DNA from: UBA7692 sp033578915
GTDB lineage: Bacteria; Bacteroidota; Bacteroidia; Chitinophagales; LD1
Reading direction: 5' to 3'
Length of the DNA stretch: 12,102 nt
Assembly (NCBI GenBank): GCA_033578915.1
Contig: JAVQWQ010000064.1
Span: 1-12,102, forward strand
The notes below the pieces were generated by a model. The model was not told where the DNA came from, did not search any database, and saw nothing but the letters and a program-made list of their open reading frames with translations. This document shows, piece by piece, positions 1 to 6,869 of the stretch. How positions within the stretch are numbered: the first letter of the stretch is position 1; each line of letters starts with the position of its first letter. The position numbers were made by a program, and so were the translations under genes.

Positions 1-2914
1 GCAGAAAACTAAAAAATACTACGAACTAAAAGAGGAATATAAACGCGCAAGTCTTTCGCTCTCCAAATTTCTAATCCAGGATTACCGTTTGAAATTTGAA
101 ACGCTGGAGCAAGAGCGCAGAAGGCTTGAGATTGCCGGCGCAGAATATGAAGCCAATATTGCAAAACTGGAGGCAAACCTTCAGCACGAAAAGGCACAAA
201 ATCTTGAGAAAGAAAAAGCGCTTTTTGCAGTTCAAAAGAAGCTCAATGATTTATTGGCCGGCGTGGGCGACAAAGAAAATGAAAGAAACCTTTTGCAGTC
301 TCAAATTAAATATTCAGGAGAAAAAGCGGAAACAGCCAGACAAGCCCTGAAAGAGGCCGAAGAGCAAATCAGGCATCTTTCGCTTTCGCTGGAGAAGCTC
401 AACGCTGAAAAAGAAAGCGAAAGCGCTTTGTTGGAACAAAAACGCACAGAGCTTGCTGCATTAGAAGAAAATCTGGAACAAATCCGCAATCAACATGCTT
501 CATATAAAACCGTATTGGCAGAAGAGCAAAAACTATACAGCGAAAAGGAGCGACAGATATTTGAACTTGAGAAAAAGCTTGCTGTCAATCGTTCCGGAAA
601 CGAAAGCCTGCAGCGCGACCTTTTTCAAAGCGAACAGGATGTGGAAGCAAAACGCAAAGAATTAGAGCAACTGACACATAGCCTACAACTACTTGAAAAG
701 CAAAAAGAAGATGCCGAGGCAGAGCTGCAAAACCTGCTGACTCGTTTTGAAGAAGAAAAGTTACAAATCGAAGCTCTGGAAAAAGAGATTGAAAAATTAA
801 GAACTGAACTTACCGCAGAAGTTAGGCTCCTGGATGCCAAACACAACGAATATGAGCTTACGCGCAGTATGGTTGAAAACATGGAAGGTTTTCCAGAGGC
901 AATAAAGTTCCTTAAAAAAAATCCCAGGTGGGTTAAAGAAGCCCCGCTTCTAAGCGATATTATTTACTGTGCCGAAGAGTATCGCGTGGCTTTGGAGAAC
1001 TATTTGGAGCCATTCCTGTCGCATTATGTGGTTGATACCACCGAAGATGCTTTCGCTGCAATCAATCTTTTGAGCGAAGCAGGAAAAGGCAAAGCCAACT
1101 TTTTTATCCTAAAAGATTTTGAAAAGTTTAATCCTTCTCAACCCCTTATTTTGCCGGGCGCAATAGCAGCCACTTCATTAATTGAAATTGAACCGAAGTA
1201 TAAAAAGCTGGCTGTCTATTTGCTCGATAAAGTGTTTATTGTAGATGAGAACGCTTCTTTTGATGCTTCATCGCTGGATGAGCTCGCCGGCAAGGCAGTG
1301 CTTATTTCAAAAAATGGACGCTTTGTGAGGCAGGAGTACTCGATAAGCGGTGGTTCAGTTGGCCTTTTTGAAGGTAAAAAAATTGGCAGAGCTAAAAATC
1401 TTGAGAAACTTAAAAACGAAATTGAACAATTAGAGCAAGTTACTCGCGCATTACATCAAAGATTGAGTGAGCGCCAACAGTTATGTAATAATCTTAAAGC
1501 CTCGCCACTGCCCGGAAAAATTGAGCAAAAAAGAAAGGAATTGAGCGAGTTGGGCAACAAGCTTGCAGCTAAACAAGCCAGCATACAAAGCCTGGTTCGT
1601 TTTCTTGAAACAGCCGATGCTAAAAGCAAGAATATCAGCGCTCGTTTACAGGAGTTGTGCAACGAGGTGGAAGAAATCAATCAGCGCCTTGATATTCTGA
1701 GAGGCGAACAGCAACAACTAAAGAAACAACTGGAACAGGCCGATAAAAATCTGGTTGAAATTACAAACCAACTTAGTGAAGCCTCATCGCGTTTCAACCA
1801 TAAAAACATCGAATTTCATCAACAGCTTAACAGAGTAAATTCTCTGACACAGGAAATCAGTTTTAAAACATCGCAGATAGAAAGCCTCACAATTCAAAGC
1901 CAACGCAACTATGCGGTAATCGAAGAATGTGAAAAACAGATGGCAGAAGCCACATTAAAGCTCCGCGACCTCGAGCGCTCTCTATTGCAGGGGTATGCAG
2001 ACAAAGGCACGCTGGAAACTGAAATAGCTGAGGCTGAAAAAGATTTCTACCAATCGCGTGCCGCGATAGGAGATTTAGAGCAACAGTTAAAGGAAGTTTC
2101 GCGACAGAGAGAACAAAATCAATCACTCTTTGCCTCCAATACCGAACAAATCAACGAGCTTAAAATATCGCTAACCGGCCTTAAAGAGCGCCTTAGCTTA
2201 GAGTTTGGCATAGATATCAACGAAATACTTAATGCAGAGCCTGATACAAATACTACCAGGCATGAAGCAGAAGAGGAAGTAGCCAGAATAAAAAAACGCC
2301 TCGAAAATTTTGGTGAAATAAATCCTATGGCTATTGAGGCCTATGAGGAAATTAAAGCGCGATATGACTTTATCGTATCGCAAAAAAAGGACCTTGAGGC
2401 CGCAAAAAATTCGCTCATGGATACCATTCAGGAAATAGAGCATACCGCTAAAGAGCGTTTTACAGAGGCTTTTGCCAAAATAAGAGAGAATTTCATAAAA
2501 GTATTTCGTACGCTATTTAGCGAAGAAGATCAATGCGACCTATATTTGGTTAATCCTGACGACCCACTCGAATCAAGGATTGAAATTGTAGCCAAACCCA
2601 AAGGAAAAAGGCCTACTGTGATTGACCAGCTTTCGGGCGGTGAAAAAACGCTTACAGCAACGGCATTGCTCTTTTCGCTGTATCTGTTGAAACCTGCACC
2701 CTTCTGTATTTTCGATGAAGTTGATGCCCCGTTGGACGATGCCAACATTGCCAAATTCAACAAAATTATTAGGGAGTTTAGCAAAGATTCGCAGTTTATT
2801 ATTGTAACCCATAACAAGAACACTATGGCCGCAGTAGAGGCTATCTATGGCGTAACAATGCCTGAAACAGGCGTTAGCAAAGTGGTGCCTGTAAACTTTA
2901 GCAGCCTAAATTGA
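1..2914 (+). CDS. smc: Chromosome segregation protein SMC, 5'-truncated by the window edge
   Basis: This is the ATPase core of the SMC-ScpAB condensin-like complex, which organises and helps segregate the chromosome. The frame is open from base 2 to the TGA at 2912-2914, giving 970 visible residues. A TTG at 89 is an internal leucine, not a start. Order seen: a long coiled coil rich in E, K, Q and L (nt 2-880), the hinge (about nt 881-1395, ending with a glycine-rich SGGS and IGR stretch), the returning coiled coil (about 1396-2260), then the C-terminal head. The head has the ABC signature LSGGE (nt 2630-2644), Walker B FCIFDEVD with the catalytic Glu (nt 2702-2725), a D-loop APLDD, and a switch histidine in IIVTHNK. 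Family members are about 1,170-1,190 residues, so about 200 N-terminal residues, including Walker A and the Q-loop, lie outside the window. No frameshift is visible. The next gene starts 48 bp downstream on the same strand and may be co-transcribed. Confidence 0.97.
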   Translation, partial: QKTKKYYELKEEYKRASLSLSKFLIQDYRLKFETLEQERRRLEIAGAEYEANIAKLEANLQHEKAQNLEKEKALFAVQKKLNDLLAGVGDKENERNLLQSQIKYSGEKAETARQALKEAEEQIRHLSLSLEKLNAEKESESALLEQKRTELAALEENLEQIRNQHASYKTVLAEEQKLYSEKERQIFELEKKLAVNRSGNESLQRDLFQSEQDVEAKRKELEQLTHSLQLLEKQKEDAEAELQNLLTRFEEEKLQIEALEKEIEKLRTELTAEVRLLDAKHNEYELTRSMVENMEGFPEAIKFLKKNPRWVKEAPLLSDIIYCAEEYRVALENYLEPFLSHYVVDTTEDAFAAINLLSEAGKGKANFFILKDFEKFNPSQPLILPGAIAATSLIEIEPKYKKLAVYLLDKVFIVDENASFDASSLDELAGKAVLISKNGRFVRQEYSISGGSVGLFEGKKIGRAKNLEKLKNEIEQLEQVTRALHQRLSERQQLCNNLKASPLPGKIEQKRKELSELGNKLAAKQASIQSLVRFLETADAKSKNISARLQELCNEVEEINQRLDILRGEQQQLKKQLEQADKNLVEITNQLSEASSRFNHKNIEFHQQLNRVNSLTQEISFKTSQIESLTIQSQRNYAVIEECEKQMAEATLKLRDLERSLLQGYADKGTLETEIAEAEKDFYQSRAAIGDLEQQLKEVSRQREQNQSLFASNTEQINELKISLTGLKERLSLEFGIDINEILNAEPDTNTTRHEAEEEVARIKKRLENFGEINPMAIEAYEEIKARYDFIVSQKKDLEAAKNSLMDTIQEIEHTAKERFTEAFAKIRENFIKVFRTLFSEEDQCDLYLVNPDDPLESRIEIVAKPKGKRPTVIDQLSGGEKTLTATALLFSLYLLKPAPFCIFDEVDAPLDDANIAKFNKIIREFSKDSQFIIVTHNKNTMAAVEAIYGVTMPETGVSKVVPVNFSSLN

Positions 2915-2924
2915 TTTACAAAAT

Positions 2925-2946
2925 CTTTATTTGATATTTAATAAAG
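2925..2946. repeat. AT-rich inverted repeat between smc and the GT2 gene
   Basis: CTTTATT (2925-2931) is complementary to AATAAAG (2940-2946), giving a 7-bp stem with an 8-nt loop. It fills much of the 48-bp gap and ends 16 bp before the next start codon. The stem has only one G:C pair and no T-run follows, so a strong terminator is unlikely. Attenuation or simple AT-rich chance are both possible. Confidence 0.3.
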
Positions 2947-2962
2947 GTATATTTATGCGAGA

Positions 2963-3661
2963 ATGTACCAGCCTGAACTTTCATTAATATTACCATGCTA
3001 TCGTCCTAAACCAGGCTGGGTACAAACTATTAAGTCTGAAGTTGAATTTTTTGAAAACCTAGGAATAAGATTCGAGATTGTTTTAGTGAATGATGGAGAT
3101 GGAGAGCATATCACAAGCGAACTACAACTATCATTATTGGATAGGTTTGATTTTTTTACAATAATTAATTATAGTAATAACAAAGGCAAAGGATATGCTT
3201 TACGGGAAGGGGTGAAGGCAGCCAGGGGAAAGTGGATTATCTATACAGATATTGATTTCCCTTATACGCGGCAGAGTTTTTTAAGTATTTTACATGCTTT
3301 ACAAAATGGAGCTGATTTAGCTGTTGGTGTCCGCAGTAGTGATTATTATCGTTCTGTTCATCCAAGCCGGCAGGCGATTTCATGGTTGCTTCGGTTGATA
3401 AGTAAAACAATTTTTCGCTTGCCCACTGGCGATACGCAGTGCGGTTTGAAAGGATTTAACACTAAAACAAAACCTTATTTTCTGCAAACAACTATAAACA
3501 GATATTTATTTGACCTTGAGTTTCTTAGAATAGCTTCTCGTTCAGGATTGAATATTGTCTTGTGCGATGTGTATCTTAAACCCGATATATATCTGCCGCC
3601 TATGCCCTTAACAGTTCTGCTGACCGAAAGCATTAATCTTTTCAGGATAATGCTGCGTTAG
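2963..3661 (+). CDS. Family 2 glycosyltransferase, dolichyl-phosphate-mannose-synthase-like
   Basis: This 232-residue protein has a single GT-A domain and should transfer a sugar from a nucleotide-sugar donor, perhaps to a polyprenyl phosphate. Visible motifs are an N-terminal beta strand SLILPCYRP, an acidic NDGDGE site at residues 43-48, an NKGKGYALREG stretch (about 74-84), the metal-binding D-x-D in TDIDFPY (D96, D98), and DTQCGLKGF at 157-165. The last motif is typical of the DPM1/DPG-synthase-like branch of GT2. No C-terminal membrane helices follow, so it is likely cytosolic or peripheral. ATG 2963 is chosen because an ATG at 2955 lies in another frame and soon stops. It is 48 bp after smc and 76 bp before the transporter, on the same strand. 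It looks more AT-rich than smc, especially around 3120-3180. The acceptor and donor cannot be told from sequence. A glycan or lipid-linked sugar role is inferred from the family. Confidence 0.9.
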   Translation: MYQPELSLILPCYRPKPGWVQTIKSEVEFFENLGIRFEIVLVNDGDGEHITSELQLSLLDRFDFFTIINYSNNKGKGYALREGVKAARGKWIIYTDIDFPYTRQSFLSILHALQNGADLAVGVRSSDYYRSVHPSRQAISWLLRLISKTIFRLPTGDTQCGLKGFNTKTKPYFLQTTINRYLFDLEFLRIASRSGLNIVLCDVYLKPDIYLPPMPLTVLLTESINLFRIMLR

Positions 3662-3737
3662 CTTCTAGTTTGACACATCTAAAATATTATCAGCGTTTTA
3701 AAAAAAGATTATCATTGCTATGAACTAAGTCTATTTT

Positions 3738-5255
3738 ATGAAGCAAGAAAACTGGGGCTCTCGCATCGGCTTGATACTTGCTATGGCAGGCAATGCGGTT
3801 GGTTTCGGAAATTTTCTTCGTTTTCCGGTGCAAGCCATAAAAAACGGAGGTGGAGCTTTCATAATTCCATACTTGGTATGTTTTATTTTAATGGGTGTCC
3901 CATTACTCTTGGTAGAATGGGGGATGGGTCGTTATGGCGGCAAACATGGACATCATTCTACTCCTTTCATCATGGCTATCATGGGAGGAAAGCGATTCTG
4001 GAAATATTTGGGCGTGTTTGGCATCTTCACCAATATAGCGGTGGCTGCCTACTATTGTTATCTTGAGTCATGGACATTAAGCTATGTATTCCATAGTATT
4101 TTGGGCACATTTTCAGGTATGTCTTCAGAGCAAATTGCATCTTTTTTCGGCAATTATGTGAGCCTCACCAGTATTGAGCCATTCTTTTTTTGGGTATTAT
4201 GCCTGCTCATTAATACATGGATTCTCTCACGCGGGCTGGAGGGAGGAATCGAAAAAGCCGCAAAAATAGGGATGCCGCTGCTATTGATATTTGGGCTTTT
4301 TTTAGCTGTGAAAGGTGTTACTATTAAGGCAGGGCATCAAGGAGCTTCTTTTGATGGTACTGTTGGGTTAAATTTTCTTTGGACACCGGATTTCAAATCT
4401 ATTTGGGATGCAAAAGTCTGGCTGGCTGCTGCGGGCCAGATATTCTTTACACTTTCGGTAGGCATGGGTTCTATACAATGCTATGCGTCTTATTTACGAA
4501 GCAAAGACGATGTGGCGCTCAATGCCATGAGCGCAGGTTGGATGAATGAATTTGTAGAAGTAGTGCTAGGCAGCGCGATTGTCATTCCCATTTCCATTGG
4601 TTATCTTGGGATAGATAAAGTGATTGAAATGACCCAAACAGGCGGTTTAGGCTTAGGCTTTAAGACTTTGCCATACCTCTTTCAGCAATGGGGAAGCACC
4701 ATGGCTACACTGGCAGGTGTGATGTGGTTTGGTTTGCTGTTTTTTGCAGGCATCACTTCTTCGCTGGCCATGGGTGCTCCATGGATTAGTTTTATGCGCG
4801 ATGAGTTTGGATGGAGAAACAGCCAGTCTGCCTGGATATTTGGCATCATTATTCTTCTTTTGGGCTTCCCTGCTGTGGTATTTTTCAATCAAGGTGTATT
4901 TGATGAGTATGACTACTGGGCAGGAACGGTAAGTTTAGTCGTGTTTGCATTAGCAGAAATTATTCTTTTCGGCTGGATTTTTGGAATAGATAAGGGTTGG
5001 AAGGAAATTACAGAAGGCGCTGAAATCAAAGTTCCGATTGTGTTTAAATACATTATTAAGTTTGTTACTCCATTGTTTATTGGAGCGGTTTTCATTGGCT
5101 CGCTGCCTGATATTATCGGAAAAATAAGAGGAGAAAGTTCAGTTTTTGTAAATATGTCAAGAATATTGCTTCTGCTGGTTTTCGGAGCCATATGCGCAAT
5201 GGTGAGAAGCGCGCATAGAAAAAGGCAAAGAGAGGGGAGAAATTTGTCAGGTTAA
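3738..5255 (+). CDS. Sodium-dependent amino acid symporter, LeuT-like (NSS/SNF family)
   Basis: This 505-residue inner-membrane protein should import an amino acid with Na+. From memory it aligns almost end to end with Aquifex LeuT, giving a LeuT fold with about 12 helices. Conserved sites, with LeuT numbering in brackets: the unwound TM1 segment GNAVGFGN at 18-25, including A20 (22) and N25 (27) of the Na1 site; gate R28 (30) and D392 (404); Y106 (108); F237-T238 and S240 (253, 254, 256); N270 (286); E274 (290), the glutamate expected in chloride-independent bacterial members; and A337, T340, S341 (351, 354, 355) of Na2. The substrate pocket differs: L25 is F23, F259 is M243 and I359 is M345. 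Specificity therefore need not be leucine. LeuT's R5 aligns with Gln3, next to Lys2. An in-frame TAA at 3726-3728 supports ATG 3738. A stand-alone promoter was not convincingly found in the 76-bp upstream gap. Confidence 0.95.
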   Translation: MKQENWGSRIGLILAMAGNAVGFGNFLRFPVQAIKNGGGAFIIPYLVCFILMGVPLLLVEWGMGRYGGKHGHHSTPFIMAIMGGKRFWKYLGVFGIFTNIAVAAYYCYLESWTLSYVFHSILGTFSGMSSEQIASFFGNYVSLTSIEPFFFWVLCLLINTWILSRGLEGGIEKAAKIGMPLLLIFGLFLAVKGVTIKAGHQGASFDGTVGLNFLWTPDFKSIWDAKVWLAAAGQIFFTLSVGMGSIQCYASYLRSKDDVALNAMSAGWMNEFVEVVLGSAIVIPISIGYLGIDKVIEMTQTGGLGLGFKTLPYLFQQWGSTMATLAGVMWFGLLFFAGITSSLAMGAPWISFMRDEFGWRNSQSAWIFGIIILLLGFPAVVFFNQGVFDEYDYWAGTVSLVVFALAEIILFGWIFGIDKGWKEITEGAEIKVPIVFKYIIKFVTPLFIGAVFIGSLPDIIGKIRGESSVFVNMSRILLLLVFGAICAMVRSAHRKRQREGRNLSG

Positions 5256-5276
5256 ATTTTTGTTATTTTACAATGT

Positions 5277-5310
5277 TTGACTTTAGACCTTGACTTTTTT
5301 AATATATTTA
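5277..5310 (+). promoter_or_regulatory. Candidate Bacteroidota-type promoter for the lipoprotein gene
   Basis: A TTG at 5277-5279 lies 23 bp upstream of TATATTTA (5303-5310), which matches the Bacteroidota -7 pattern TAnnTTTG except for the final base. The octamer TTGACTTT occurs twice (5277-5284 and 5290-5297, 13-bp period) and could be an operator or chance. Transcription would begin around 5316, just ahead of the ATG at 5329, leaving a very short leader. This is pattern matching only. Confidence 0.35.
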
Positions 5311-5315
5311 AAAAA
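5295..5315. repeat. A/T-only inverted repeat between transporter and lipoprotein genes
   Basis: TTTTTTAA (5295-5302) is complementary to TTAAAAAA (5308-5315) around a 5-nt TATAT loop. The perfect 8-bp stem overlaps the candidate -7 element. It could act as a weak terminator for the transporter or only reflect AT-rich promoter DNA. With no G:C pairs, its stability as RNA is low. Confidence 0.3.
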
Positions 5316-5328
5316 GCATACAACCGTT

Positions 5329-5817
5329 ATGAAACAAATATTTGCCTTGAGTTCAATGATTTTAATATTATCAGCTTTTTTAAATTCTTGTAACAAAAAA
5401 GATAACGATAAAATTAATTCTGAATTTTCATTCAAGGTAAATGGAGTGTTGGTAACTTCAGAAGTGCATAATGCCAGTGTGAGCCTAATCAATGGTTCTT
5501 TGGTTACCAATATTACCAGCAGCATGCACAAAGACAAACGAACCATAAATATCAACATTAATGCCGTGAAAGCGGGGACTTATCCTTTTGTGTCGGGTAC
5601 CAATCAGCCAAATACTGCCTATGGAATTTATTACCCCAGTTATGACAATCTTTTTGATACATACAGCTTTGAAAGTGGCAGCATTACAATTAGTTCTATA
5701 GATACTGTTGCCCGCACCATCAGTGGCACTTTTAGCGGTAAGGTTCGGAACAGTTCATCTGCCACCTTCGATATCACAGAAGGTAAATTCTCCAGCAATA
5801 ATCTTCGCCGATTCTAA
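5329..5817 (+). CDS. Small predicted lipoprotein, DUF6252-like
   Basis: This is a 162-residue secreted protein of unknown function. ATG 5329 is chosen over the in-frame TTG at 5290 because it directly gives a lipoprotein signal peptide: a positive start (MKQ), a hydrophobic core, and the lipobox LNSC with Cys21 as the lipidated residue. After the cysteine comes NKKDNDK. Its lysines followed by an aspartate loosely recall the lipoprotein export signal that sends Bacteroidota lipoproteins to the cell surface. The mature part is rich in S, T, N and beta-prone residues. It opens with FSFKVNGV and closes with a TISGTFSGKVRN...FDITEGKF pattern, resembling the Bacteroidota DUF6252 family as I remember it; this is a pattern-level match only. 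It probably sits in the outer membrane. It is 73 bp downstream of the transporter and appears to have its own promoter. No enzymatic residues are recognisable, and a binding or structural role is a guess. Confidence 0.78.
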   Translation: MKQIFALSSMILILSAFLNSCNKKDNDKINSEFSFKVNGVLVTSEVHNASVSLINGSLVTNITSSMHKDKRTINININAVKAGTYPFVSGTNQPNTAYGIYYPSYDNLFDTYSFESGSITISSIDTVARTISGTFSGKVRNSSSATFDITEGKFSSNNLRRF

Positions 5818-5857
5818 AAATCGTTTTGTTCCATTAAGCAGGCAGAGAAAATAACTC

Positions 5858-5883
5858 TTGCACAACTTTATTTTATACTTTCG
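5858..5883 (+). promoter_or_regulatory. Candidate promoter for tRNA-Arg
   Basis: TTG at 5858-5860 is followed after 15 bp by TACTTTCG (5876-5883), one base away from the Bacteroidota -7 pattern TAnnTTTG. The spacer is shorter than the usual 17-23 bp. If used, the precursor RNA would start near 5890, about 60 nt before the mature tRNA, and would include the 12-nt palindrome at 5926-5937. Confidence 0.35.
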
Positions 5884-5925
5884 CAATATATTATTTAATG
5901 CCTTGCTGAAATACTGATGCTATTT

Positions 5926-5937
5926 AATAGCGCTATT
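5926..5937. repeat. 12-nt perfect palindrome upstream of tRNA-Arg
   Basis: AATAGCGCTATT reads identically on both strands and ends 13 bp before the first base of the tRNA. It could be a protein-binding site or part of the 5' leader. A perfect 12-mer palindrome is uncommon but can occur by chance over 12 kb. Confidence 0.4.
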
Positions 5938-5950
5938 TCTTTTTTCAAAT

Positions 5951-6022
5951 GGTTCCGTAGTACAAAGGATAGTATGGAGGCCTCCGGAGCCTCAGATTCA
6001 GGTTCGATTCCTGACGGAACCA
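5951..6022 (+). tRNA. tRNA-Arg, anticodon CCG
   Basis: A complete 72-nt cloverleaf can be folded by hand. The acceptor stem is GGTTCCG with CGGAACC (7 bp). U8 and A9 are present. The D-arm is GTAC/GTAT with loop AAAGGATA, containing the GG pair and A21. The anticodon stem is GAGGC/GCCTC with loop CTCCGGA, so the anticodon at positions 34-36 is CCG, reading the arginine codon CGG. The variable loop has 4 nt. The T-arm is TCAGG/CCTGA with loop TTCGATT. The discriminator base is A and the following CTA shows that the 3' CCA is not encoded, so it must be added by the CCA-adding enzyme. The gene stands alone between the lipoprotein and methyltransferase genes. An open frame spanning 5917-6108 across it is spurious. 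I saw no second copy of the tRNA 3' end in the window that would mark an integrated element. Confidence 0.96.
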
Positions 6023-6023
6023 C

Positions 6024-6037
6024 TAAAATGCGTTTTA
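6024..6037 (+). repeat. Short hairpin just after tRNA-Arg
   Basis: TAAAA (6024-6028) pairs with TTTTA (6033-6037) around a TGCG tetraloop. It starts two bases after the tRNA end, so it could influence 3' trailer processing. The stem is only A:T, and the repeat may be chance. Confidence 0.3.
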
Positions 6038-6046
6038 TCCCGCTAT

Positions 6047-6067
6047 TTGATTTCAGAATGAAATCAA
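6047..6067 (+). terminator. Hairpin downstream of tRNA-Arg, possible terminator
   Basis: TTGATTTC (6047-6054) is perfectly complementary to GAAATCAA (6060-6067), giving an 8-bp stem with a 5-nt loop AGAAT. It is the strongest inverted repeat in the gap between the tRNA and the methyltransferase. No uninterrupted T-run follows, so it is at best a weak intrinsic terminator. A third, smaller repeat (ACAAA 6071-6075 with TTTGT 6082-6086) follows directly. A regulatory site for the methyltransferase is an alternative reading. Confidence 0.35.
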
Positions 6068-6107
6068 CATACAAACTGTTCTTTGTTTCAGGAAATAAAA
6101 TACTTTA

Positions 6108-6833
6108 ATGGAAATTAAAAGTTCCGATGTAAAAGAATTCTATGATGAATTCATTGCAGAGCAAATTAAAGATGCATACAACCGCAGGCATTTTCTGATG
6201 CTTGAACATCTGAAAAAGCTTGGCCTAAATGCCCATTCAAATGTTCTTGAAATAGGTTGCGGCATTGGAGTGATTACTTCACTAATCGCAAACTGTGCAA
6301 CTGAGGGTAAGATATTTGGTATTGATATTAGCCCACGCAACATTGATTTTGCACGAAAAATCGTAAAGCAGTCAAATGTTGAATTTGCTCAAGGCGATGC
6401 GGTGTTATTTAATTATCCCGCTTATCCATATGATTTTATTACGCTTTTTGATGTGCTTGAGCATATCCCTGCAGAGCTTCATGCAAAGCTCTTTCAAAAG
6501 CTCAGTTCACTTTGTAATGAAAACACTACTATCATAATAAATATTCCCGCACCTGAATTACTTCAGTATTTTATTGATAAAAAAGATCCCAATCTGCAGA
6601 TACTCGATCAGCCGCTTTCAGCAGACTTCATTTTGAAAAATGCTTACGATAACGGACTTCGGCTAACTTTTTTTGAGGAATACGGAATATGGCACGATAG
6701 AGAATATCATATCATGTATTTCAAAAAGCGCAACCCCATTGCTAAGCCAGAAAAGATACATTATAACTTATGGCAACGAGCCTTGGCCTACGCAAAGCGC
6801 CGGTATTGGAACGCTCAGATTAAACATGAGTAA
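6108..6833 (+). CDS. Class I SAM-dependent methyltransferase
   Basis: This 241-residue soluble enzyme should move a methyl group from S-adenosylmethionine to an unknown acceptor. The Rossmann-type motifs are clear: motif I VLEIGCGIG at 46-54, the acidic residue binding the SAM ribose at the end of strand 2 in IFGIDIS (D73), the adenine-side GDAV at 96-99, and motif IV FDVLEHIP at 114-121. This is the Methyltransf_11/25/31-like arrangement common in small-molecule, quinone and glycan methyltransferases. The C-terminal third (about 150-241) is basic, ends in KRRYWNAQIKHE, and shows no recognisable acceptor domain. It lies 85 bp after tRNA-Arg and 36 bp before the amidotransferase gene on the same strand, so co-transcription with that gene is plausible. 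Together with the amidotransferase and the convergent GT4 gene this suggests modification of a surface sugar, but that is inference from context; a lipid or quinone substrate is not excluded. Confidence 0.9.
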   Translation: MEIKSSDVKEFYDEFIAEQIKDAYNRRHFLMLEHLKKLGLNAHSNVLEIGCGIGVITSLIANCATEGKIFGIDISPRNIDFARKIVKQSNVEFAQGDAVLFNYPAYPYDFITLFDVLEHIPAELHAKLFQKLSSLCNENTTIIINIPAPELLQYFIDKKDPNLQILDQPLSADFILKNAYDNGLRLTFFEEYGIWHDREYHIMYFKKRNPIAKPEKIHYNLWQRALAYAKRRYWNAQIKHE

Positions 6834-6869
6834 ATATTGTTGATGCATTGCTGATGAATGTGAAAACAG

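Noticed and set aside
2198..2823. Several minus-strand open frames of 80-97 codons within smc
   Set aside because: All sit opposite confirmed SMC coding sequence, with no start context, signal or family resemblance.
3670..3717. TTGACA (3670-3675) with TATCATTG (3710-3717) as a promoter for the symporter
   Set aside because: The elements are separated by 34 bp or more, too far for a Bacteroidota or sigma-70 promoter, and no better-spaced partner was found.
5290..5328. TTG at 5290 as the lipoprotein start
   Set aside because: It would put 13 extra residues, several of them charged or polar, before a textbook lipoprotein signal peptide, and would overlap the candidate promoter. ATG 5329 fits better.
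5917..6108. A 63-codon open frame crossing the tRNA
   Set aside because: It contains the whole tRNA-Arg gene and ends at the methyltransferase start. The tRNA fold explains the sequence better.
6136..6153. Two GAATTC sites forming an inverted repeat at the start of the methyltransferase
   Set aside because: They fall in codons of the N-terminal FYDEF region and are explained by the coding sequence.
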